Shown in pieces: positions 58,501 through 64,000 of a stretch of DNA of 64,000 bases. The translations under genes and the position numbers were made by a program. How positions within the stretch are numbered: position 1 is the first letter of the stretch; each line of letters begins with the position of its first letter. The notes under the pieces are model-generated. The model was not told the origin of the DNA. It made no database searches and saw only the letters and a program-made list of their open reading frames with translations. The stretch comes from Flaveria trinervia (Eukaryota; Streptophyta; Magnoliopsida; Asterales; Asteraceae): positions 44,180,444 through 44,244,443 of the forward strand of contig CM046452.1 of assembly GCA_025506515.1 (NCBI GenBank), written 5' to 3'.

Positions 58501-58740
58501 CAACAAAATGGATTTACAAACTACAAAGATCCTGAATAAGTTCGCATGTATCCACATAACTCAGAGTCAGCTCATAGAATTAAAAGAAAACAACAGAAAT
58601 CAAACATCTATAAGATCAATCATACACATGCGCAACAAATAAACAGATTGAACAAGGAAACCCTAATATTACCAGTGACTGCAAATTTTGGTGGCGTCAT
58701 CGTGATCAGAGCTTACGGCCATTGTTTCAATTGTCGACAT
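46408..58740 (-). CDS. Host gene: TRAF-type zinc-finger protein with C-terminal membrane anchor (5 coding exons)
   Basis: Coding exons on the minus strand: 58740-58673, 57840-57705, 54533-54396, 54101-53981 and 46532-46408. Each junction has GT..AG ends, and the total of 588 bases gives 195 residues in one frame. The protein is Cys/His-rich for about 130 residues, then has a basic, Pro-rich linker (P-R-R-R-P-P-P) and a hydrophobic tail (L-L-F-T-I-A-V-T-G-I-A-V-L-L-G-S) that should anchor it in a membrane. The arrangement is the one I know from the small plant TRAF-type zinc-finger-related proteins; their biochemical role is not settled. The exon 4/5 junction is the weakest (donor A/GTTTGA, acceptor GGGAAG/CT); other exon ends at 53970 (read-through stop) or 46537 are possible. 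Transcripts cross two large transposon-bearing introns. Confidence 0.85.
46784..46906 (+). repeat. Element E 5' LTR
   Basis: TATTAGTCA...AAAGTTAATT, almost identical to 51492-51613; the differences are one AT-run shift near its start and a one-base A indel in the GTTAAGG/GTTAAAGG stretch. Confidence 0.9.
46907..46918 (+). promoter_or_regulatory. Element E primer binding site (tRNA-iMet)
   Basis: TGGTATCAGAGC directly after the 5' LTR. Confidence 0.93.
47078..48104 (+). pseudogene. Element E gag
   Basis: ATG at 47078 (M-A-N-T-T-T-P-L). Has N-Y-G-H-W-K-A-M-I-K-P-F and D-L-W-L-S-L-E-R-A-Y, typical of RE1-type gag. A frame break at about 47558 leads into L-A-N-I-G-A-P-M-P-E-K-D (47565-48023), then an R-G-R-G-G-R-rich region and a stop. 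A zinc knuckle C-N-R-C-G-I-G-H-L-P-S-Q-C follows at about 48066-48104, intact, in the third frame. Confidence 0.88.
48105..49880 (+). pseudogene. Element E protease, integrase and linker
   Basis: The protease motif reads L-P-D-T-S-S-S-N-H (48186-48212; usual form D-S-G or D-T-G). Shifted into another frame, L-L-S-V-Q-Q-F and W-H-Q-R-L-G-H-P follow (48590s), and the first catalytic D is in L-F-C-D-V-W. The second D (C-V-Q-T-D) is followed by an 18-base G run that replaces the N-G-G-E-F codons. The E block lies near 49075, out of frame. The tail F-G-C-R-W-Y-P-Q-L and a Pro-rich linker run from 49194 to 49871. Confidence 0.87.
48971..48988 (+). repeat. Homopolymer of 18 G in the element E integrase
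   Basis: An uninterrupted G run where a GATAATGGTGGTGAGT-like sequence is expected. It shifts the frame. Confidence 0.95.
49881..51480 (+). pseudogene. Element E reverse transcriptase and RNase H
   Basis: RT from about 49965: M-A-A-E-Y-S-A-L, W-T-L-V-P-R-P, K-A-R-L-V-A-R-G-F, Q-L-D-V-Q-N-A-F-L-H-G. A TAG at 50303-50305 follows V-Y-L-Q. After a one-base shift near 50375, one frame (50416-51480) carries Y-V-D-D (50509), S-R-P-D, F-S-D-A-D-W-A-G-C, S-S-T-E-S-E-Y and D-V-F-T-K-P-L. The last 1.07 kb is intact. Confidence 0.9.
51492..51613 (+). repeat. Element E 3' LTR (122 bases)
   Basis: Follows TTGCAAGGA (short polypurine-like stretch), ends at GTTAATT, and is followed by the TTACA duplication. 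Confidence 0.9.
52188..53697 (-). mobile_element. TRIM-like non-autonomous LTR element
   Basis: Two diverged direct repeats, 52188-52345 and 53537-53697 (about 160 bases each), share blocks such as ACAAGTG(G/A)GAAACCTATAAAC and CCT(A/G)TCTTGGGC. On the minus strand, TGGTATTAGAGCT (53536-53524) lies next to the right repeat as a tRNA-iMet primer site, and ATTTGAGGAG (52355-52346) abuts the left repeat as a polypurine tract. The 1.18-kb interior has no coding frame with recognisable motifs. No exact target duplication was found, in keeping with its age. It lies in intron 4 of the zinc-finger gene in the sense direction. Confidence 0.65.
52540..52760. repeat. Degenerate minisatellite, AACCAGGACAGGAGCA-like
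   Basis: About a dozen imperfect units of AGGACAGGAGCA / GGAACAGGAA inside the TRIM-like element. Strongly purine-biased on the plus strand. Confidence 0.65.
53981..54101 (-). CDS. Zinc-finger gene coding exon 4
   Basis: Acceptor AATTTCAG, then E-V-C-G-N-R-T-E-L-C-Q-L-C-N-R-Y, R-L-R-E-R and C-N-G-V-T-N-T-I. The proposed donor is A/GTTTGA at 53981/53980. If unspliced, the frame stops nine bases later at 53970. Confidence 0.75.
54396..54533 (-). CDS. Zinc-finger gene coding exon 3
   Basis: Acceptor ACAACAG, then V-S-C-P-L-C-N-E-M-M, H-K-G-Q-K-C-P-Q-R-I and C-D-Y-C-E-F-P-L-P-A-V-D. Ends S-E-H-Q, donor CAG/GTAACA, phase 0. Confidence 0.9.
54534..56169. other. Intron 2 of the zinc-finger gene, right of exon 3
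   Basis: AT-rich with an AAAATAAAT run at 55270-55310. No coding motifs were recognised; 55960-56169 may be part of the copia relic that follows. Confidence 0.55.
56170..56500 (-). pseudogene. Copia integrase relic in intron 2 of the zinc-finger gene
   Basis: Minus-strand frame with V-K-T-H-F-D, then V-A-H-I-M-M-V-H-Y-I-V-P-Q-T-F-W and V-L-G-G-K-T, recognisable as the end of a Ty1/copia integrase core (usual forms A-R-A-M-M, P-x-x-F-W, L-x-G-x-T-P). The catalytic D and E blocks are missing or eroded. Confidence 0.65.
56518..57016 (+). mobile_element. Helitron-like non-autonomous element (499 bases)
   Basis: Begins TCTATACTATATATAAAG and ends CTAG, with a hairpin CCCGA-loop-TCGGG (56988-57005) eight bases before the end. 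It is flanked by A on the left and T on the right, the known Helitron target. No inverted repeats or target duplication. Interior AT-rich, non-coding. Confidence 0.6.
57017..57704. other. Intron 2 of the zinc-finger gene, left of exon 2
   Basis: No gene or repeat recognised. Confidence 0.5.
57705..57840 (-). CDS. Zinc-finger gene coding exon 2
   Basis: Acceptor ATGAACAG, then the split Cys codon and D-R-A-I-P-S-S-N-I-D-L-H. Contains C-N-I-C-G-D-M-V-P-K-K-H-A-E-E-H, a classic TRAF-like zinc finger. Ends T-H-A-P, donor CCCG/GTACGT, phase 0. Confidence 0.9.
57841..58672. other. Intron 1 of the zinc-finger gene
   Basis: Starts GTAATATT and ends ATGAACAG on the minus strand. No repeat or coding motif was recognised. 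Confidence 0.6.
58673..58740 (-). CDS. Zinc-finger gene coding exon 1
   Basis: ATG at 58740 (M-S-T-I-E-T-M-A-V), with a second ATG at codon 7. Ends A-T-K-I-C-S-H-C split codon, donor CTG/GTAATA. The ATG directly follows a GTGAACAG acceptor, so a leader intron (58926-58741) is likely, with donor CAAG/GTAGTT. Confidence 0.85.
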
Positions 58741-59010
58741 CTGTTCACCAAAAGATTATCGAAATAATCAGCAAAATAAGATGATGAAATCGAGGCAAAA
58801 TAGTTGAGTTAGGTGAAATTCAAAAGCTTTACGAGATCAACGACCTCCCAATCCTACGAAACGAAGATCAAATCGAATAATATGAAAGAAATCCGTAGTT
58901 TAAAGATCAAAAGTTCTAAGAACTACCTTGAATTGAGAAATCGATTGGTGTTGTTTTCCCCAAAATTGAAGACTTTTTGGACAAGAAATCCAAACAATTA
59001 AGCGCAATTG
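58741..59010 (-). promoter_or_regulatory. Probable 5' leader and leader intron of the zinc-finger gene
   Basis: Minus strand: leader sequence down to 58927, donor CAAG/GTAGTT, intron 58926-58741 ending GTGAACAG immediately before the ATG. The transcription start is not visible. Confidence 0.5.
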
Positions 59011-59843
59011 GTAAATGGTTATTGTTTTTGGAGATGAATGATCGTTTTATAGGATATCATTTGGCTAAGATGATTGGTTATGTAAAGGGTGAACCCCATT
59101 CGGTTCAATTATGGAGGCTCTTGTGAGTTTTGACCATGGTTGTAAATTAAGAAACTAACAAAATACAAGCTTTAAATGTTTAGTTATATTAAGCAAAACA
59201 AAATTGGGATCAGGATTTGATACCTTTTTTGGTTGGATTTTTGGCTTGTAAACCAACCATTGAAGTCAAAGTTCCATTTTTTGTACTTACTAGAGTAATA
59301 AGAATAACAATATTTTTATAAAATAAAACCCAATATAACCGGCTCTGGGAATCGTTTGATGAGCACTTTGCTGGCCATGATAACACTCATATGCGACAAA
59401 GATGATATGACATACTATAAACTGGGTGAAAAAGTTTTTGAAATCCGACAACTCAATTATTTAGTTCATGTTAATATGTTATCACGCTTCGATCCCATGG
59501 CAAATGATGAGTAAGTGGTGCAATATCCCACCTATTACATTTTTCTCAACCCATGACTTATTTCAATTACATAAGTCAAGTACCACTAATGGAACAAAAC
59601 AATTAATTAATACAAGTTGCCATCTTCATCTCGTGTGTGAGTATATGAAAATCATGCAATGATTTCTTTTCTTTAATAAAGATGATATATATCGATAGTC
59701 TATTTGAAGAAATTAAGGCAAGAGGATTCTTGGGGGAGTGCTCATAGTGCATGCATCTAAGACAAGCTTGAGAGATTTTCTAAGATTTAGGTGTATAACC
59801 ATAGCAACAAGAGCAAGCAAAACAACAACCATCACAACAAGCA
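59011..59843. other. Upstream region of the zinc-finger gene
   Basis: No coding region was recognised. 59700-59843 (containing CTTGGGGGAGTGCTC) may belong to the element F relic that resumes at 62342. Confidence 0.4.
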
Positions 59844-60370
59844 CCACATGTAAGGTCTCGTTCCCAGGACGCTTACAGCTACTTATTCATCGCACATAAA
59901 ATATATAATTTCATCCTCTTTCATAAAAACGTTGCAGCGAAAACATTAAAACAACATTTTCATTTCATCAAAATGTTTTTGCAAAATAATACAACCGTTC
60001 ATTACATAATATCATTTTAAGTTTCGTTACAAAAGCATTAAAAACAATAGATGTCATCCCAAAGGAACTGAGTAGTCGTCCCGTGTCATCCTCAGCAACA
60101 TACTTCCCAACTGGAAACATATAAAAGTCAGCGTTGCTGAGTGAGTTCTACTTTTAAAATAAAAAATATTTTACTTCCTTTATAAAACATTCGTTACTTT
60201 CGTATGCGATCACACAACATACATACATACAGATAATATAATTATTATCTTCCATTACGTTCGTTACCTTCTTTCATTCATTAATCATCGCACGTTACTT
60301 ATCATTCGCTTCATTCGTTCATAACATCATTTCTTCCTTTCGTTCATTTCATACATATCACACTTTTCAC

Positions 60371-60438
60371 ACAAATCGCACCTTCGCATCATCGTACCCG
60401 AAGTACAAATCGCACCTTCGCATCATCGTACCCGAAAT
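60371..60438. repeat. 34-base tandem duplication in the solo LTR
   Basis: Two near-perfect units containing AATCGCACCTTCGCATCATC, at 60371-60404 and 60405-60438. Confidence 0.9.
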
Positions 60439-60462
60439 ACATATCGCATAAATCGCACACAT

Positions 60463-60812
60463 GAGGTAGCCAAAATCGCACGCTACATAACACACAGTAA
60501 ATACCACATCGCACGTATTGGAGCAGTTACCAAAACTAAACTCCCACTATGTCTATAGTCCCTCATGATATCAATCATACATATTGCACAAATCGCACCA
60601 ATAAAGTGGTCACTAAGACCGACTCCCCCTGTGTGTGGGAGAACTCTTAGGGTTTAGCCAGAATCGCATGCTATTCATGGGTTAGCCAAAATCACATGCT
60701 ACATAGTCCACATGAGGTAGCCAAAATCGCACGCTACATAGCACACAATAAATACCACATCGCACGTATCGAAGGAGTTACCAAAACTAAACTCCCTACT
60801 GTGTCTATGTCC
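60463..60812. repeat. About 100-base direct repeat in the solo LTR
   Basis: GAGGTAGCCAAAATCGCACG begins copies at about 60463 and 60713, both running through TACCACATCGCACGTAT to a (C)TGTCTAT end. Further partial GTAGCCAAAATCGCA-like units lie between and after (60655-60710, 60820). Confidence 0.8.
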
Positions 60813-61369
60813 CCTTATAAGTTAGCCAAGATCGCACGTTATAAATACACACACAGTTGAGCTAACAACTCTTGATAAGTCGTGAACCTCCTTTCTTCCT
60901 CTTGCAAGCCATCCTTACTCTCATTCATTCGTTCATGCTTACATTCATTCATTACGTTCCTTTTTTTTATTATCTTCCACTTTACATTACATAATACTTT
61001 AATTACATTCATTAACGTTCAACGCAAAACCACGGGAAGACAATCATACATAATAAAATAAGAAACATAACAATATACAACATCAATCACACAAGGCAAC
61101 ATCGCACACCCATAACATACATCATGCATAACATACAACCTCATAATCACACGACAACGAACATCACACGAATCATGCGCATCATAACATATAACCATAT
61201 GACATCACACATTATCATGCATCACATCATCATCATCAGCTCATTATCATACACCATCTTAAATCATCCATGCCCATCACATCATCTACAACCCCAAAGG
61301 TCTGAGCCTACATTGGCACTTTCCCGAAAGTCAGACAATACTATGGTCCTTTGGGCATATGGACCCTAT

Positions 61370-61790
61370 TCGGTCACATGGTCTTCCATGCGTATGAGAA
61401 CACTCAGGCGAATGGACCTCCAGTCGCATAGCCTCCAATCGCATACTTCTCATGCGAATGAACCTTAGTCGCATGACATCCGGGCGTATGGAACTCAGTC
61501 GCATGACCTTCATGTGAATGGCCCTCAGTCGCATACCTTTCGTGCGTGTGAACCTCAATCGCACGACTCACAGGCGTATGGACTCCAGTCGCATGACCTT
61601 CATCCGAATTTCATTCAGTCACATGACCTTCATCCACATTTCCTTTAGTCGCATAGCCCTCGTGCATATGAACCTCAGTCGCACCACTTTCGTGCGAATG
61701 AATCTCAGTGGCACACCTTTCGTGCGTATGAACCCAGTCGCACCTCATTCGGACGCATGGAACTCTAGTCGCATAGCCCTAGTTGGGTGC
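61370..61790. repeat. AGTCGCATGAC word array in the solo LTR
   Basis: More than ten copies of AGTCGCATGAC or AGTCGCA(C/T) alternate with (G)CGAATGGAC- or GCGTATGGA-like words. The same vocabulary occurs in element A (4925-5745, 18580-18790) and in F (63540-63760). Confidence 0.8.
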
Positions 61791-62341
61791 AGAATGCAGT
61801 TCATCCCAAACTGTAGCTGCCAAGTTCGAGCTCCAAACTCTTCCAAACCTCTTTTAAGCTCAAATCAACCATTCTAAACCTTAGGAAAACATACCACGAC
61901 ACCATTCAAGCACAACCAAACCCGAAATCAAGCCCCAAACGAATCATACACATACACATATATACATAAACGGGTTTACACCCAAGTACCCGAAAAATGG
62001 TTTTCAGATGTGTTCCAGCCCCAAAATCATTCAAAAACATGTAAAAGAGGGGTCCTAGAACTCATATAAACGGTCCCGTCGAGTAGAGCTTCAATTTGAC
62101 CCGCTACACTTCCATTTTTACGCTCGAATCCACCCGAACCAAGCTTTTCTCCTCTTTTTCTCCTTCTCTTCTCCCTTGGCTGAGTTTTGCAATAATAGGG
62201 AGGGTGTGGGCTGACCTCCCCCTTTTATACCCCCACTCATCCAAGTTTCTTCCCGTTTGGCAAGTTTGGTCCCTCGATTTTGGACTTTATTTCTTTTCTT
62301 CTTTCGTCAACTTTAAAGAAAATTCCGGGTGTTACACCACA

Positions 62342-63308
62342 ACAAGCACAAGAAGAACAACGGAAACATACGTCACTAAACCTATTAGCCAATCTACATA
62401 AGCATTAGAAACTACTGATAACAAACAAAAAGGGAAGGCAACTAAGACTAAGTTTATTAAAGCGATAGTGAGTTTGATTCAAGTTCTAGATAGTTTAGAC
62501 CAAGACAAGGAGAAGGCAACTTAGATGAGTTTGTTGAAAGGATAGTGAGTTTGATTCAAGTTCGGGTACTAAAGAAAAAAGGATTAGTATGGCAAAGTAC
62601 ATATTATAACAGATTGTGCTTGTGACTGCTCCTTCACTGGCTACTTAGAAACAAACTGCTAATGATTTGGGTAAGGACTATGTGCTTGAGGATTCTCCAG
62701 CTATCAAGAGAAGAAAATTTATGGCAATGAAGAAAACTAGAAGAGGAGGAAAAGGTCCGTTGATTAGGAAGTCAAGGTCTCAGGTAACTAAATAGACTAC
62801 ATCTACTCCTGAGGTGCATGTGGTTGGAGCACCAACATCATCAAAGTTAGCCTATTCTTCTAGGAATGCTACAACATCAGTTCCTATTACAACTTCCATA
62901 GCAGTAACTTCAACATTAGAAAGGTTTCCTACGCCACAATGCGATTATTTATTCAGGAGAATTCGCTCCATATTTTTTTAAACACTTTGTCTGAACCTTT
63001 TAGTCATGAGGATACATCAACAGAGACATCGGTGAGTATAGGCATGCTTCAAAATAGAGTTATTGATCTTGAGAAGGATGCCATAGTGAAGACTAAGAAA
63101 ATTAAGAATTTAATGATTGATAGTTAAGTGAAAGAAAAGAGGATAAAGGACTTAGATTGTCAATTCAAGTTCTTGTATTATGTTGGGAAATTACAGTTTG
63201 TTTAGACTAAACCATGCATGTCAAATCTTATAGTTAAAGGGAAGATGATCATTGATAAGCTAGTGCTAAGAATAAGAAGGATAATAAGATTGTTCTAAAG
63301 GTTGTTAT
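62342..63308 (+). pseudogene. Element F relic: probable extra-gene C-terminal half
   Basis: Heavily broken frames with a Lys/Thr-rich part, a Ser/Thr/Pro-rich linker (V-G-A-P-T-S-S-K-L) and a coiled-coil-like segment (S-I-G-M-L-Q-N-R-V-I-D-L-E-K, 63035-63075). It holds a duplicated ~78-base unit (ATAGTGAGTTTGATTCAAGT at 62466 and 62544). It precedes an A-like LTR, the place where the extra gene sits in A-D. The identification rests mainly on position and composition. Confidence 0.45.
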
Positions 63309-64000
63309 TGTTGATACATATATGTCCCTAGATCATGATATGAATGTAATAGATCTTGTTTGTCTGATTCTGATATAATGTTTGGAATGATTAATGAAAT
63401 GATATTGGTTGTTTGTTATTTATAATGTTTAATATTTCATTAATGAGTCGATGTTGAATTGGTTAATTAGGTTTGTGGTTGTTTGAATTGTTACACATAA
63501 TGTTATATTAGTTAATGCATTCAAACTTAACAAAATGAAGTTCTCATACGAATGGCCCATGCGAATGGACCATACGCATGAATAACTTCATACGAATGAC
63601 TCAGTCGCATGACTGAACCAGGAGACTGGATCAGTAGTATGATTGTAACATAAGATTGGCTCAGTCGCACGACTGAACACTTAGTCGTGCGGATGAATCA
63701 ATCGCATGGTTCAATTGCACGACTGAACCATACTAATGGTTCAGTCGCACGAATGAACAGTACTAACCTATAAATACAACCCAATTCGTGGAAAAACGAG
63801 AGCATTCATTCTATTTCGACTCCAGACGTACCCTAGCCATCCAGAAGCCTCCAAGTTGATACTCCAAGTTCATAGAACGCTGTAGATCAATTCCTAATCG
63901 ATTCTTAACGTTTGATTCAATACTTTATTGATTCTACGTGCGTTCTCACTGATTGGATCGCCAATCAAATAGGATTCCGCACTATTTGGTTTGGTTTACA
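63309..64000 (+). repeat. Element F LTR, A-like, cut by window end
   Basis: Starts TGTTGATACATATATG (A: TGTTGTTCCATATG). It has AGTCGCACGACTGA palindromes (63600-63760), TATAAATA at 63769-63776 and a downstream part strongly similar to A (for example TCACTGATTGGATCGCCAAT). Clear homology to 18354-19070. Confidence 0.82.

Larger units (their letters stand above)
59849..62336 (-). mobile_element. Solo LTR, Ty3/gypsy type (2488 bases)
   Basis: Plus-strand ends TGTAAGG...GTGTTACA are inverted repeats (TGTAA/TTACA) and are flanked by the direct duplication CCACA (59844-59848 and 62337-62341). Read on the minus strand it begins TGTAACACCCGGAATTTTC, the start I associate with plant chromovirus (Tekay/Del-like) LTRs. 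No primer site or gag-pol remains, so this is a recombination product. The interior is rich in GCGAT-, TCGCA- and AGTCGCATGAC-type words. Confidence 0.85.

Noticed and set aside
60371..60812. Possible CRISPR-like or satellite array
   Set aside because: Units are of two unrelated sizes within an LTR of a plant genome; no regular spacing.
61124..61877. Frames rich in His/Ile or Arg/Met in the solo LTR
   Set aside because: Low-complexity translation of TCGCATGAC words; lies wholly in the LTR.

Overview
This is plant nuclear DNA. It holds Ty1/copia and Ty3/gypsy LTR retrotransposons with tRNA-iMet primer sites, a Helitron-like element, and one intron-rich host gene with plant-type splice sites. 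The large Sirevirus-like copia elements suggest a dicot, and my impression is Asteraceae, but that is inference.

Layout, bases 1-43214: a pure nest of four Sirevirus-like Ty1/copia elements. The oldest is D (minus strand, right end 43214). Element C (28321-40341, plus, 5-bp target duplication GAAGT) sits inside D between gag and protease. Element A (plus, left end outside the window, right end 19070) sits in D's 3' LTR. Element B (6177-15382, plus, target duplication GGGGA) sits inside a gene of A. All four are coding-dead, with stops and frameshifts.

The most interesting content is shared by all four elements. Each has, between pol and the 3' LTR, an extra gene of about 2.5-3.5 kb. The proteins are highly diverged but share an N-terminal block ending in F-W, a Y-P-R-F-L-Q-M block (lost in C), a coiled-coil or low-complexity middle, and a C-terminal W-x-Y block. 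The gene is preceded by an array of short palindromes that is also found in the same element's own LTR, then a TATA-like site, and in three of four a candidate leader intron ending next to the ATG. I propose that the extra gene is a separate transcription unit driven by a U3-like module. The palindrome differs between elements, but the AGTCG-type palindrome of A and of fragment F also occurs in an unrelated Ty3/gypsy solo LTR.

Layout, 43215-59010: AT-rich spacer, then a minus-strand host gene for a TRAF-type zinc-finger protein with a C-terminal membrane segment (five coding exons between 58740 and 46408). Intron 4 carries a complete short-LTR copia element E (46784-51613, target duplication TTACA) and a TRIM-like element (52188-53697). 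Intron 2 carries a copia integrase relic and a Helitron-like element (56518-57016).

Layout, 59011-64000: gene upstream region; a 2.5-kb solo LTR of Ty3/gypsy type (59849-62336, target duplication CCACA); then remains of a further A-like Sirevirus, F, whose LTR runs off the window. No tRNA, rRNA or CRISPR was seen.
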